Source: Caballeronia glathei (GTDB lineage: Bacteria > Pseudomonadota > Gammaproteobacteria > Burkholderiales > Burkholderiaceae). Taken from it: a stretch of 64,000 nt of DNA. Each line of letters begins with the position of its first letter. Positions within the stretch are counted from its first letter, which is position 1. Below the pieces are notes generated by a model. The model saw nothing but the letters and a program-made list of their open reading frames with translations. It was not told the origin of the DNA and did no database searches. Location of the stretch: assembly GCF_000698595.1 (NCBI RefSeq), contig NZ_JFHC01000047.1, positions 1-64,000 of the forward strand. The letters are read 5' to 3'. The position numbers and the translations under genes were made by a program. This document shows, one piece after another, positions 18,549 through 31,224 of the stretch.

Positions 18549-19685
18549 TTGTCGACATCAAATGTCAAGCGCGCTCCGGCGAGCGCGCTCGCTCGAGTAT
18601 GGGCGTTCGTCGGCAAGGAGCCGGTGCTCGCGGTTCTGGTCGTCGCGTTGATCGCGCTGCAGACTCTGCATCCGCGCCCGTGGGCATCGTTGCCTCGACT
18701 GATCGACTGGCAGACGGTCTTCACGCTCGCCGGTCTCCTGATGTTGACCAAGGCAATCGAGTTATCAGGATTCCTGATGTGGCTCGCGCATCGGGTCGTG
18801 CATCGCATCCACAGCGAGCGAGCACTGGCGCTTCTGCTCATCGGTCTTGCCGCGTGCCTGTCGACGGTGCTGACCAACGACGTCGCGCTGTTCGCGGTCG
18901 TGCCGCTTGTCCTGTCATTGCACAAGCTCGCGCCGCTGCCGATCAAGCGTCTCGTCATTTTTATCGCGCTGGCGGTCAACGCGGGGTCCATTCTGACGCC
19001 GCTCGGGAATCCTCAGAATCTGTTCCTGTGGCAAACCAGCGGTGTCGCGTTCGGCGCTTTCGTCTGGGCGTTGGCGCCTCTTTGCGCGGCTTTGATGGCG
19101 ATGCTCTACGCGCTGACCGCGGTGATGTTTCGCGCGCAGCCGCTCGATCTTTCCGGCGACGTCGAAGAACATCGCGTGGACCGGACGCTGTGCCTGATCG
19201 CGACGCTGGCGTTCGCCGTATTCGTGGGACTCGCCGATGCGCATCATGCCGGACCGGGGCTTGCTGTAGTCGCGATCGGATTCCTGTTGTGGCGCCGCGA
19301 AGTCGTACTGAAAATCGACTGGCTGCTGCTGCTCATTTTCGTATTGATGTTCATCGTGCTGCGCAGCGTCGCCTCACTGTCGTGGGTGCACGATGCGATC
19401 GCTCAGATCGGTATCGACACGCCGCTGCGTGCGTTCGGCGCGGGCGCCGTGCTGTCGCAAGGCATCAGCAACGTTCCGGCGGCCATCATGCTCGCGGAGT
19501 TTTCGAAGGATTGGCGCGCGCTCGCATTCGGCGTGAGCGTGGGGGGCTTCGGCATCGCGATCGGGTCGCTGGCCAATCTGATTGCGGTGCGTTTGTCGGG
19601 CGAAAAGGGCATGTGGCTTTCATTCCACATCGTGTCACTTCCATTTTGGATAGCGGCGGCGCTGGTCGGCGCCTGGCTTCTGTAA
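18549..19685 (+). CDS. Multi-pass membrane transporter, SLC13/arsenite-permease-like superfamily
   Basis: About 378 residues with some ten hydrophobic helices. The conserved pattern NDVALFAVVPLVL followed by NAGSILTPLGNPQNLFLW is typical of the ion-transporter superfamily that includes ArsB, NhaD and SLC13 carriers. The substrate cannot be told. The start is uncertain: TTG at 18549 gives the longest form, and GTG at 18624 follows AAGGAG at very short spacing. It begins within a few bases of the parB stop, so it may be read through from parAB. Confidence 0.78.
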   Translation: MSTSNVKRAPASALARVWAFVGKEPVLAVLVVALIALQTLHPRPWASLPRLIDWQTVFTLAGLLMLTKAIELSGFLMWLAHRVVHRIHSERALALLLIGLAACLSTVLTNDVALFAVVPLVLSLHKLAPLPIKRLVIFIALAVNAGSILTPLGNPQNLFLWQTSGVAFGAFVWALAPLCAALMAMLYALTAVMFRAQPLDLSGDVEEHRVDRTLCLIATLAFAVFVGLADAHHAGPGLAVVAIGFLLWRREVVLKIDWLLLLIFVLMFIVLRSVASLSWVHDAIAQIGIDTPLRAFGAGAVLSQGISNVPAAIMLAEFSKDWRALAFGVSVGGFGIAIGSLANLIAVRLSGEKGMWLSFHIVSLPFWIAAALVGAWLL

Positions 19686-19800
19686 GCGCGAAAAATTCAC
19701 CTTACAGTTTTTCGCTGACTCGTTGCAAACACAATAGAAATCTCAATTCGGAGACCGATTTTTAAGGCTTCGCCGCTTGCTTTTTGACGCACCTAAACTA

Positions 19801-19829
19801 TTGAATCCGCGACAACAATCGCTTACAAT
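19801..19829 (+). promoter_or_regulatory. Probable sigma-70 promoter of the atp operon
   Basis: TTGAAT (19801-19806) and TACAAT (19824-19829) are separated by 17 bp, close to the sigma-70 consensus, about 95 bp before atpI. No other gene lies between, so this is the natural main promoter of the ATP synthase operon. Confidence 0.7.
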
Positions 19830-19924
19830 CCCCCGGATTTATCAGCTTGGCGACCCCGAAAGCGCAGCGTAAGCGCCCCGGGTGTGATGGACGGATACAA
19901 CCGCGACTTCTGGCAGAAAGTGTG

Positions 19925-20479
19925 ATGACGGTGCGAGAGCAGAATCGAGCGCCGAAAGGCGAGCAGGACGGGCGCCATTCGCATCCCGATGCCAAGGAAG
20001 CAATCCCGACCGGACATCGGCCACACGGCTCGTTTGACGATTCGTGGGACGCAGAAGCGCAAGATAACAATATCGTTCCGCTCACTCGGGCCCAGGCGGA
20101 AACACTGTTTGGCCCTGAAGTGAGTCGTCCATCGCGTGTCACGCCGTACAGGGTTGTGGCGGCGCAAATGGTTTTGTCCCTGGGTGCGACGCTGGTCTGG
20201 TGGCTGTTCTACAGTCCACCGCGTGATGCTGCGCTGTCGGCCTTTCTGGGGGGAGCGATCTGCTGGGTGCCGAGCGCATTGTTCGCGGCACGTCTGAAAG
20301 CGAAGAGTGGCGCTGAGACCATCATGAGCTGGATGATCGGCGAGGCGCTCAAGATGGGAGCGACGATTGGCATGTTCGTCGCGATCGCGTACTGGTACAA
20401 GGATGCACTGTGGGTGCCGCTGCTCGTCACCTACCTGATTGCGCTGAAGACGTACTGGATAGCGATGGTCTGGCGCTGA
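19925..20479 (+). CDS. atpI: ATP synthase assembly protein AtpI
   Basis: A 184-residue protein with a polar N-terminal half and four hydrophobic helices in the C-terminal half (VVAAQMVLSLGATLVWWLFY onward). AtpI helps assemble the Fo c-ring. It is poorly conserved in sequence and is recognised here by its topology and its place directly before atpB. ATG 19925 is favoured over the longer frame from 19847, which would begin inside or before the probable 5' leader. Confidence 0.8.
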   Translation: MTVREQNRAPKGEQDGRHSHPDAKEAIPTGHRPHGSFDDSWDAEAQDNNIVPLTRAQAETLFGPEVSRPSRVTPYRVVAAQMVLSLGATLVWWLFYSPPRDAALSAFLGGAICWVPSALFAARLKAKSGAETIMSWMIGEALKMGATIGMFVAIAYWYKDALWVPLLVTYLIALKTYWIAMVWR

Positions 20480-20499
20480 TGCGACCCAGGCCGGCAAAA

Positions 20500-20539
20500 G
20501 GTAACGAGCAAGTAACAAACAGGTAATAAGCGCGGTAAC
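20500..20539. repeat. Four helically phased GTAAC repeats between atpI and atpB
   Basis: GTAAC at 20501-20505 and 20512-20516, GTAAT at 20523-20527 and GTAAC at 20535-20539 recur at 11, 11 and 12 bp, one DNA turn apart. Each is preceded by G or A. Direct repeats at this spacing are typical of tandem binding by OmpR/PhoB-family response regulators. The regulator is unknown. Confidence 0.5.
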
Positions 20540-20674
20540 AGAGCAGATATATACGTGCGGATTTTCATGTCCTGCACGCGGGCCTGCGCCCTGCAAGCTG
20601 CAACGCGAACGCGGCAGCTCAGGGAATCGGCAGGCAACGGAAAGATTTTTGACAATTTGGGTGGCTTTAACGAT

Positions 20675-21526
20675 ATGGCAGCTAGCGAAGGAACGCGCGC
20701 TCTGGATCCGTCCGAGTACATTGCGCACCACTTGCAGAATCTCTCCACTCAACATCAGACGTCGATTTTCGACATCCACGTCTGGAATCTGGACACGTTG
20801 TTCTGGTCGATCGTCTGCGGCCTGGCCACGATCCTGATTCTCGGTCTCGCCGCCCGTCGCGCGACGTCCGGCGTTCCGGGCCGTTTCCAGAGCGCGATCG
20901 AGATGCTGGTCGAGATGGTCGAAGACCAGTCGAAGTCGATGATCCACGGCAACCGCCGCTTCATCGCTCCGCTCGCGCTGACCGTGTTCGTGTGGGTCGC
21001 CCTGATGAACTCGCTCGACTTCATCCCCGTCGATCTGCCGCCGCGCATCATCGAATGGCTGGGCCTGTCGCAGGTGCTCCCCCATCACCGCATCGTGCCG
21101 ACCGCCGACCTCAACGGCACGCTTGGCATCGCGCTCGGCGTCTTCGCGCTGATGATCTACTACAACTTCAAGATCAAGGGCGCAGGCGGCTTCGTGCACG
21201 AATTGCTGTCCGCTCCGTTCGGCTCGCATCCGCTCCTGTGGATCCCGAACCTCGCACTGAACATCATCGAGTTCGTCGCCAAGACGGTTTCGCTCGGCAT
21301 GCGGCTGTTCGGCAACATGTATGCAGGCGAACTGTTGTTCCTGCTGATCGCGCTGCTCGGCAGCATGTGGCACTTCGGCGCGGACGCCTCTGTGCTCGGC
21401 TTTATCGGCCATGTGGTCGCAGGCACGGTCTGGGCGATCTTCCACATTCTGATCGTTCTGCTGCAAGCGTTCATTTTCATGATGCTGACGCTGGTGTACA
21501 TCGGCCAGGCCCATGACAGCCACTAA
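20675..21526 (+). CDS. atpB: ATP synthase Fo subunit a
   Basis: A 283-residue inner-membrane subunit of the proton channel. The essential arginine lies in [16 protein letters not shown] (near residue 210). The N-terminal [19 protein letters not shown] fits Burkholderia-type subunit a and supports the start at 20675 over longer in-frame options. It lies between atpI and atpE in the operon. Confidence 0.96.
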   Translation: MAASEGTRALDPSEYIAHHLQNLSTQHQTSIFDIHVWNLDTLFWSIVCGLATILILGLAARRATSGVPGRFQSAIEMLVEMVEDQSKSMIHGNRRFIAPLALTVFVWVALMNSLDFIPVDLPPRIIEWLGLSQVLPHHRIVPTADLNGTLGIALGVFALMIYYNFKIKGAGGFVHELLSAPFGSHPLLWIPNLALNIIEFVAKTVSLGMRLFGNMYAGELLFLLIALLGSMWHFGADASVLGFIGHVVAGTVWAIFHILIVLLQAFIFMMLTLVYIGQAHDSH

Positions 21527-21886
<360 letters not shown>

Positions 21887-22022
21887 GGTTCCTCGGAAGT
21901 GTGCGTCTAGCCGCAGCGTGACGACGCAGGACGGAACGGGTGATGGCGCTTAATCGATGCAACCGGTCGATGAGCGCCTTACCGTTTCACTCTCCCGAAA
22001 AAGCAACGTTTAAGGAAACACC

Positions 22023-22493
22023 GTGAATCTCAACGCAACCCTGTTTGCGCAAATGGTCGTGTTTCTGATCCTCGCGTGGTTCACGATGAAGTTCGTGTGG
22101 CCGCCGTTGATCAACGCCCTCGACGAGCGCTCGAAGAAGATCGCTGACGGCCTCGCCGCCGCTGAAAAGGGTAAATCGGAACTCGAAGCCGCGCACAAGC
22201 GCGTCGACCAGGAACTCGCGCAGGCCCGCAACGATGGTCAGCAGCGTATCGCCGACGCTGAAAAGCGTGCAGCCACCGTCGCGGACGAAATCAAGGCCAA
22301 TGCCCAAGCCGAAGCGGCGCGCATCATCGCTCAAGCCAAGGCAGATGCGGATCAGCAAGTCGTGAAGGCACGCGAAGCACTGCGCGCGGAAGTCGCGGCG
22401 CTGGCCGTGAAGGGCGCCGAGCAAATTCTGAAGCGCGAAGTCGACCAGAAGGCTCACGCCGACCTGCTGAATCAACTCAAAACCGAGCTCTGA
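22023..22493 (+). CDS. atpF: ATP synthase Fo subunit b
   Basis: A 156-residue peripheral-stalk subunit with one N-terminal membrane helix ([19 protein letters not shown]) and a long charged helix rich in Ala, Glu and Lys that dimerises. The GTG start follows AAGGAAACACC. It lies two bases before atpH. Confidence 0.96.
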   Translation: MNLNATLFAQMVVFLILAWFTMKFVWPPLINALDERSKKIADGLAAAEKGKSELEAAHKRVDQELAQARNDGQQRIADAEKRAATVADEIKANAQAEAARIIAQAKADADQQVVKAREALRAEVAALAVKGAEQILKREVDQKAHADLLNQLKTEL

Positions 22494-22495
22494 TC

Positions 22496-23038
22496 ATGGC
22501 CGAACTTGCAACCATCGCCCGTCCTTACGCAGAAGCGCTGTTCCGCGTGGCCGAAGCTGGTGACATCGCCGCCTGGTCCACTTTCGTCGAGGAGCTGGCA
22601 CAGGTTGCGCGTCTGCCCGAACTGCTGTCGGTCGCCACGAGCCCGAAGGTCGGCCGCGAGCAGATCAGCGATCTGCTGCTGTCCGTGGTGAAGTCGCCGC
22701 TCGCGAAGGACAACGCTCAAGCGAAGAACTTCGTGCACATGCTGGTCGACAACCATCGCCTGCCGCTGATGCCCGAAATCGCCACGCAGTTCGACGAGCT
22801 GAAGAACGCCCGCGAAGGCGCGGCCGACGCGCTGATCGTGAGCGCGTTTCCGCTCGAAGGCGAACAGTTGAACGACCTCGTCGCCAGTCTCGAACGCAAG
22901 TTCAAACGCAAGCTGAAACCTGCCGTCGAAATCGACCCGTCGCTGATCGGCGGCGTACGCGTGACGGTCGGTGACGAAGTGCTCGATACCTCGGTCCGCG
23001 CGCGCCTCGCCAGCATGCAGACGGCTCTGACCGCCTGA
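22496..23038 (+). CDS. atpH: ATP synthase F1 subunit delta
   Basis: A 180-residue subunit that joins F1 to the b stalk. The N-terminal [16 protein letters not shown] and the C-terminal [24 protein letters not shown] are family signatures. It is two bases after atpF and 46 bp before atpA. Confidence 0.96.
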   Translation: MAELATIARPYAEALFRVAEAGDIAAWSTFVEELAQVARLPELLSVATSPKVGREQISDLLLSVVKSPLAKDNAQAKNFVHMLVDNHRLPLMPEIATQFDELKNAREGAADALIVSAFPLEGEQLNDLVASLERKFKRKLKPAVEIDPSLIGGVRVTVGDEVLDTSVRARLASMQTALTA

Positions 23039-23084
23039 CGCGCCAAAGCTGGCACGCAACAGAATTGACTATCAGGAGCGAATA

Positions 23085-24626
<1,542 letters not shown>

Positions 24627-24776
24627 TCTCAGCATTGATCGGGACTTTGGAGCGGCGCGGGCCGCTTCGGGCCAAGCAACAACGCAGGCATGAAGCACCC
24701 CGCGCCACTTCGATAGCTTTGCATGGGCTCCGGGTAAGCGCTAAAGCGCTCACTCGGACCGACAAAGGAGTAAGCA

Positions 24777-25670
24777 ATGGCTGGAATGAAGGAAATTCGC
24801 GGCAAGATCAAGAGCGTGCAGAACACGCGCAAGATCACGAAGGCGATGGAGATGGTGGCCGCATCGAAGATGCGCCGCGCGCAGGAACGCATGCGCGCTG
24901 CTCGTCCGTACGCCGACAAGGTTCGCGACATCGCAGCTCACATGAGCTCGGCGAACCCGGAGTATCGCCACCCGTTCATGGTCAAGAACGAAGGCGCGAA
25001 GGTGGCCGGCATCATCCTCGTCACGACCGACAAGGGTCTGTGCGGCGGCATGAACACGAACATCCTGCGTGCGTCGGTTCAGAAGTTCAAGGAACTCGAG
25101 CAGAGCGGCGTGTCCATCGAAGCTTCGGCGATCGGCAGCAAGGGCCTCGGCTTTCTCAACCGCCTGCGCGCCAAGGTCGTGTCGGAAGTCACGCATCTCG
25201 GCGACACGCCGCATCTGGAAAAGCTGATCGGCGCGGTGAAGGTGCAGCTCGACCTGTACTCCGAAGGCAAGATCAACGCGGTGTACCTGGGGTACACGCG
25301 CTTTGTCAACACGATGAAGCAGGAAGCGGTGATCGAGCAGCTGCTGCCGCTGTCGGCTGAGGATTTCGCGCGTCGCGAGGGCGAGGAAGGTGCTTCCGTC
25401 ACGCCGAAGACGTCGTGGGATTACATCTACGAACCGGATGCGCAGACGGTCGTCGACGAACTGCTCGTGCGTTACGTCGAAGCGCTCGTCTATCAGGCGG
25501 TCGCGGAGAACATGGCATCGGAGCAATCGGCCCGGATGGTCGCGATGAAGGCCGCGTCGGACAATGCGAAGACCGTGATCGGCGAATTGCAGCTCGTCTA
25601 CAACAAGAGCCGGCAGGCCGCGATCACGAAGGAACTTTCGGAAATCGTCGGCGGCGCCGCTGCGGTCTGA
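24777..25670 (+). CDS. atpG: ATP synthase F1 subunit gamma
   Basis: A 297-residue rotor subunit. The N-terminal [21 protein letters not shown] and the C-terminal [31 protein letters not shown] form the coiled-coil shaft. It is slightly longer than E. coli gamma (287). A 150-bp spacer separates it from atpA. Confidence 0.97.
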   Translation: MAGMKEIRGKIKSVQNTRKITKAMEMVAASKMRRAQERMRAARPYADKVRDIAAHMSSANPEYRHPFMVKNEGAKVAGIILVTTDKGLCGGMNTNILRASVQKFKELEQSGVSIEASAIGSKGLGFLNRLRAKVVSEVTHLGDTPHLEKLIGAVKVQLDLYSEGKINAVYLGYTRFVNTMKQEAVIEQLLPLSAEDFARREGEEGASVTPKTSWDYIYEPDAQTVVDELLVRYVEALVYQAVAENMASEQSARMVAMKAASDNAKTVIGELQLVYNKSRQAAITKELSEIVGGAAAV

Positions 25671-25673
25671 TGA

Positions 25674-27107
<1,434 letters not shown>

Positions 27108-27208
27108 AGGTCGGGTGTATCGAAGCGGACGCTGGCTCGATGAGCCGGCGTCCAGGCACTACGCTCGACCGCGTGGTGTTCCAGCGATAACCAGACCCAG
27201 GAGTCGAT

Positions 27209-27634
27209 ATGGCAACCATCAAAGTAGACGTCGTCAGCGCGGAAGAGCAGATCTTCTCGGGCCAGGCGAAGTTCGTCGCGCTGCCGGGCGAGGCGGGTGA
27301 ACTCGGCATTCTGCCGGGCCACACGCCGCTCATCACGCGCATTCGCCCGGGCGCGGTGCGCATCGAGGCGGAAGACGGCTCCGAAGAGTTCGTGTTCGTC
27401 GCGGGCGGAATTCTCGAAATCCAGCCGGGCGTCGTGACCGTGCTCGCCGACACCGCGATCCGCGGCGCGGACCTCGACGAAGCGAAAGCCGAGCAGGCGA
27501 AAAAGCGTGCCGAAGAAGCGCTGCAAAACACGGGTTCGAATCTCGAATACGCGACCGCGCAAGCGGAACTCGCGTACGCGACGGCTCAACTCGCGGCGAT
27601 TCAGCGTCTGCGCAAGCTGCGCGCTCAGCACTGA
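27209..27634 (+). CDS. atpC: ATP synthase F1 subunit epsilon
   Basis: A 141-residue subunit with an N-terminal beta-sandwich ([34 protein letters not shown], shown in part) and a C-terminal helical hairpin that can inhibit hydrolysis. It is the last atp gene and is followed at once by a terminator. Confidence 0.95.
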   Translation: MATIKVDVVSAEEQIFSGQAKFVALPGEAGELGILPGHTPLITRIRPGAVRIEAEDGSEEFVFVAGGILEIQPGVVTVLADTAIRGADLDEAKAEQAKKRAEEALQNTGSNLEYATAQAELAYATAQLAAIQRLRKLRAQH

Positions 27635-27656
27635 GCACCGGCGTCGTTGCAGGACG

Positions 27657-27686
27657 AAAAAAGCAGCCTTCGGGCTGCTTTTTTCA
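27657..27686 (+). terminator. Terminator of the atp operon
   Basis: AAAAAAGCAGCC TTCG GGCTGCTTTTTT forms a hairpin with a UUCG loop and a T-tract, 20 bp after the atpC stop. Confidence 0.92.
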
Positions 27687-27909
27687 TTTCTGCGCGGAGC
27701 AGGTGCGCCGCGGGGCGCGCGCAATTCTGCATATCGGTTGTGCGGCATTCCGCGAAACGAGCGTAACGCGCTGATTTCACGCGCTTCGCGCCGCCCGTGC
27801 GTCGTGCCGTTGCGGGTAACACTGAATGCCCCCGGTTAATCTGACCGTGCAAAATGGCCTTCCAAATTGCCTTCATTCCGGGCAACGATTTACCTGGCGG
27901 AGACCATCG

Positions 27910-29640
27910 ATGGCACTTCAACCGACGCATGCCGACGCGCAAATCGAACCGCGCGACGGCCTTTCCTACGTCCGCGGCTCGACCGACATTCCCCTGAGCG
28001 ACGCGACCGTGTCACGTTTTCTCCTCGATACCGTCGCGAAGTACCCCGATCGCCCCGCAGTCACCTTCCGCGAGCAGAACGTGCGCTGGACCTGGCGCCA
28101 GTTCGCCGATGAAGTCGATGTGCTCGCAAGCGGCCTGCTTGCGCTCGGCGTCGAGACCGGCGACCGCGTCGGCATCTGGTCGCCGAATCGTGCGGAGTGG
28201 CTGCTGACGCAGTTCGCCACTGCCCGCATCGGCGCGATTCTCGTGAACATCAATCCGGCCTACCGGCTCGCCGAGCTCGAATACGCGCTGAACAAGGTCG
28301 GCTGCAAGGCGCTGATCGCGGCGGAGCAATTCAAGACGTCGAAGTATCTGGAGATGCTGCAGTCGCTCGCGCCCGAGCTGGCCGACGCCGCGCCCAACGC
28401 GCTGCGCGCCGCGAAGCTGCCCGACCTGCGCGCCGTGATTCGCATGGGCGACGCGAAGACGCCCGGCATGCTCAATTTCGGCGATGTCATGGCGCGAGGC
28501 CGCGAGACACTCGACACGGCCACGCTGGAGGCGCTGGAAGCGAAGCTCGGCGCCCGCGACCCCATCAACATCCAATTCACCAGCGGCACGACGGGCAACC
28601 CGAAGGGCGCAACGCTCACGCATCACAACGTCGTCAACAATGCGCGTTACATCGCCATGGCGATGCGGCTTTCGGAGAACGACTCCCTGTGCATTCCCGT
28701 GCCGCTCTATCACTGCTTCGGCATGGTGCTGGCGGTGCTCGCATGCGTATCGACAGGCTGCACGATGGTGTTCCCCGGCGAGGCGTTCGACCCCGCCGCG
28801 ACACTCGCGGCCGTCGCCGAAGAGCGCTGCACCGCGCTGCACGGCGTGCCGACGATGTTCATCGCCGAACTCGATCATCCCGACTTCGCGAAGTACGACC
28901 TCAGCCGGCTGCGCACGGGCATCATGGCCGGCTCGCCGTGTCCGATCGAGACCATGAAGCGCGTCGTCTCGAAGATGAACCTGCGCGAAATCACGATCGC
29001 GTACGGCATGACGGAGACGAGCCCGGTCTCGTTCCAGAGTTCCACGACCGATCCGCTCGACAAGCGCACCACGACGGTCGGCCGCATCCAGCCGCATCTG
29101 GAGGTCAAGATCATCGATCCTGTCGGTAACGTGGTGCCGGTTGGGGAGACGGGCGAGCTGTGCACGCGCGGCTACTCGGTGATGAAAGGCTACTGGGACG
29201 ACGACGAAAAGACGCGCGAGGCGATCGTCGACGAGTGGATGCACACCGGCGACCTCGCGACGATCGACGCTGAAGGGTATTGCAACATCGTCGGCCGTCT
29301 GAAGGACATGCTGATTCGCGGCGGCGAGAACGTCTATCCGCGTGAAATCGAGGAATTCCTGTTCCGGCATCCGAAAATCCAGTCGGTGCAGGTGTTCGGC
29401 GTGCCCGACCAGAAGTACGGCGAGGAGGTGTGCGCGTGGGTCGTCCTGCGTCCGGGCGAACAGGCGACGGCGGAAGAAATCCGCGAGTTCTGCCAGGGGC
29501 AGATCGCCCACTACAAGATTCCGCGCTATATCCGTTTCGTCGATGAACTGCCGATGACGGTCACCGGCAAGGCCCAGAAATTCGTGATGCGCGCGAGAAT
29601 GATCGAGGAATTGAAGGTATCGGAGGCGAGAACGGCGTAA
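27910..29640 (+). CDS. AMP-forming acyl-CoA synthetase
   Basis: A 576-residue adenylate-forming enzyme that activates a carboxylic acid, probably a fatty acid, with ATP and joins it to CoA. The P-loop [11 protein letters not shown] is near 222, the adenine motif YGMTETSP near 364, the hinge [21 protein letters not shown] near 462, and the catalytic lysine is in TGKAQK near 553. No membrane segment or signal peptide is seen. ATG 27910 follows GGCGGAGACC; a longer frame upstream has no ribosome binding site. It is a single gene between the atp operon and the esterase. Chain-length specificity is unknown. Confidence 0.88.
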   Translation: MALQPTHADAQIEPRDGLSYVRGSTDIPLSDATVSRFLLDTVAKYPDRPAVTFREQNVRWTWRQFADEVDVLASGLLALGVETGDRVGIWSPNRAEWLLTQFATARIGAILVNINPAYRLAELEYALNKVGCKALIAAEQFKTSKYLEMLQSLAPELADAAPNALRAAKLPDLRAVIRMGDAKTPGMLNFGDVMARGRETLDTATLEALEAKLGARDPINIQFTSGTTGNPKGATLTHHNVVNNARYIAMAMRLSENDSLCIPVPLYHCFGMVLAVLACVSTGCTMVFPGEAFDPAATLAAVAEERCTALHGVPTMFIAELDHPDFAKYDLSRLRTGIMAGSPCPIETMKRVVSKMNLREITIAYGMTETSPVSFQSSTTDPLDKRTTTVGRIQPHLEVKIIDPVGNVVPVGETGELCTRGYSVMKGYWDDDEKTREAIVDEWMHTGDLATIDAEGYCNIVGRLKDMLIRGGENVYPREIEEFLFRHPKIQSVQVFGVPDQKYGEEVCAWVVLRPGEQATAEEIREFCQGQIAHYKIPRYIRFVDELPMTVTGKAQKFVMRARMIEELKVSEARTA

Positions 29641-29690
29641 ATAAAAGGAGAACGCACCGCGTTCTCCGCCGATTCATCTAAACGAAACAA

Positions 29691-29719
29691 TTGCGCGTTT
29701 TGCTTCGCAAAATGCGCAA
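29691..29719 (+). terminator. 13-bp hairpin, possible terminator of the acyl-CoA synthetase gene
   Basis: TTGCGCGTTTTGC and GCAAAATGCGCAA pair over 13 positions (one G-U on the + transcript) around a TTC loop, followed by the partly T-rich ACGTTTGTTTG. The tail is weaker than in a standard terminator. Confidence 0.45.
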
Positions 29720-29734
29720 ACGTTTGTTTGGGCG

Positions 29735-29760
29735 AAAAAAAAGCGGGCCTGGAGCCCGCT
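29735..29760 (-). terminator. Rho-independent terminator facing left
   Basis: Read on the minus strand: AGCGGGC, loop TCCAG, GCCCGCT, then eight T. On the + strand the U-tract is absent, so it acts leftward. No annotated minus-strand gene lies between it and the + strand esterase, so it implies a separate minus-strand transcript. Confidence 0.8.
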
Positions 29761-29940
29761 AAAAACCACACGCTACGGGGTTAGCGCGAGGAGACCAAAG
29801 GTGGGAACAATCTCGATCCGTTGCCGGATCGGAGAACGACCCCAACAAAGATGTCCCTGTGAAGGGCTTCGGCACAAGGCCGACCGTCAAGTGTGTAGTA
29901 TCCGCTCACACGCCACACCCGAACACATCCGTGTTGAAAC
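29735..29940 (-). ncRNA. Candidate structured small RNA with CsrA-type GGA hairpins
   Basis: On the minus strand five hairpins follow one another before the terminator: AACAC-GGAT-GTGTT (29935-29922), GTGTG...CACAC (29911-29891, loop with GGA), CCTTGTG...CACAGGG (29879-29855, followed by AC), CGATCCG-GCAA-CGGATCG with a GNRA tetraloop (29831-29814), and CGCTA...TAGCG (29786-29771). The first, ACACGGATGT with GGA in the loop, fits the CsrA/RsmA binding consensus. The 5' end and promoter are not located, so the length is a minimum. The overlapping 65-codon frame is the alternative explanation. Confidence 0.5.
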
Positions 29941-30246
29941 CGTTTGAACAGATTGTGGGCGAATTGACCGGCAGTCACCGTAACAAAGTGTTTCAGGTTG
30001 TAACCCGCGCCGGATAAGGCTGACGGTCAATTATTGAGCTGGTTTTGTGAGCTTTCCGAATAAAAATTGTCAGGGTGCGCCGCTTTTCAGGACCACTGGT
30101 CCGGATCGGCGCCAATTGCTGTTTTTAAGCTTAGTGCATCAAATCCGTTTTTTCGAGAAAATCGAACGAGCGGGCGCAATGAAATCGTCCCGCATTTCAC
30201 GCTGAAAGGTGAACTCTCTCATCGAACGCGACCTTTGGAGTCACGC

Positions 30247-31194
30247 ATGACCATCGACGCAGCCCTTCTCGGCTACTACCGCGCGGCGGCGGAGGCATTC
30301 CCGCCATTGCCCGCCAATGCCGACGCCCGAACCGTGCGGCAACGCTTTCAGGACGTGGCGCGCGCGTTTTCGCTGCCGCGCGGGGCGGACGTACTCGTGA
30401 GCGAACTGGCGCTGCCGCTCGCGGGCCGGGAACTGGCTGCGCGCGTCTACCGGCCGGCGGCGGCGACGGGCGCGCTGCCGCTGCTCGTGTATTTTCATGG
30501 CGGCGGCTGGGTCGTCGGCGATCTCGATACGCATGACACGCTCGTCGAGCGCCTCGCGGTCGACGCGAATTGCGCGGTAGTGAGCGTCGATTACCGGCTT
30601 GCGCCGGAGCACCCGTTTCCGGCGCCGTGCGACGACGCGCTGGATTCGCTCCTGTGGCTCGCGGAACACCGCTCGCGGCTGGGTTTCGCGACCGACCGGC
30701 TCGCCGTCGGCGGCGACAGCGCGGGCGCGCACCTCGCCACGGTGGCGGCGCGCGGCGCGAACGAGCGCGTCGCGGGGATCGTGAGCCTGCAATTGCTGCT
30801 GTATCCGGTCATGCGCCGCCAGTTCGAGAGCGCGAGTTGCGTGGCGAACGCCAACGGCCCGGGCCTGACCAACGACGAAATGAAGTGGTACTGGGAGCAG
30901 TTCCTGGGCGGCCGCGAGCCCGACCGGCACGACGTCCGCGTATTTCCGCTCGCGGAGCCGTACGAGCGCGCGCCCGCGCCGGCGCTGATCGTCGCGGCGG
31001 CCCACGATCCGCTCTACGACGATGCCTTCGAACTCGCGCGCTTCCTCTCGGCCAACGGCGGCCGTGCCGAGATGATCGACGCAGGCGACATGACGCACGG
31101 CTTCGGGCGCATCCAGGCGCACGCTCCCGCGGCGGCGGCGTGGATGAAGACCATCGGCGAGCGGACCGGCGAGATGTTGCGCGCGGCGCGCTAA
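30247..31194 (+). CDS. Alpha/beta hydrolase, hormone-sensitive-lipase-type esterase
   Basis: A 315-residue carboxylesterase of family IV. The oxyanion motif HGGG is near 84-87, the nucleophile lies in GDSAG near 157-160, and the acid and base are in AHDPLYDD (near 253) and DMTHGF (near 283). No signal peptide is visible, so it is probably cytoplasmic. GGAG at 30237-30240 sets the start at 30247. It converges on the minus-strand gene at 31225 with only 30 bp between. The physiological ester is unknown. Confidence 0.88.
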   Translation: MTIDAALLGYYRAAAEAFPPLPANADARTVRQRFQDVARAFSLPRGADVLVSELALPLAGRELAARVYRPAAATGALPLLVYFHGGGWVVGDLDTHDTLVERLAVDANCAVVSVDYRLAPEHPFPAPCDDALDSLLWLAEHRSRLGFATDRLAVGGDSAGAHLATVAARGANERVAGIVSLQLLLYPVMRRQFESASCVANANGPGLTNDEMKWYWEQFLGGREPDRHDVRVFPLAEPYERAPAPALIVAAAHDPLYDDAFELARFLSANGGRAEMIDAGDMTHGFGRIQAHAPAAAAWMKTIGERTGEMLRAAR

Positions 31195-31224
31195 GACGAG
31201 CGCCACGCTGCGTGCCCTAGTGCG

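Larger units (their letters stand above)
29641..30246. other. Long spacer rich in hairpins, with a probable minus-strand RNA
   Basis: About 600 bp without a supported protein gene. From left to right it holds a 9-bp hairpin (29647-29667), a 13-bp inverted repeat (29691-29719), a minus-strand terminator (29735-29760), five further hairpins on the minus strand (29771-29935), GTAAC-containing sequence near 29980-30004 and a GGACC-ACT-GGTCC palindrome at 30090-30102. A 65-codon minus-strand frame (29781-29978) has a GTG start without a ribosome binding site and non-typical codon use, so I do not call it a gene. Confidence 0.6.

Noticed and set aside
29781-29978. 65-codon minus-strand frame
   Set aside because: GTG start without a ribosome binding site, third-position composition unlike local genes, and overlap with a series of hairpins and a terminator make an RNA more likely.
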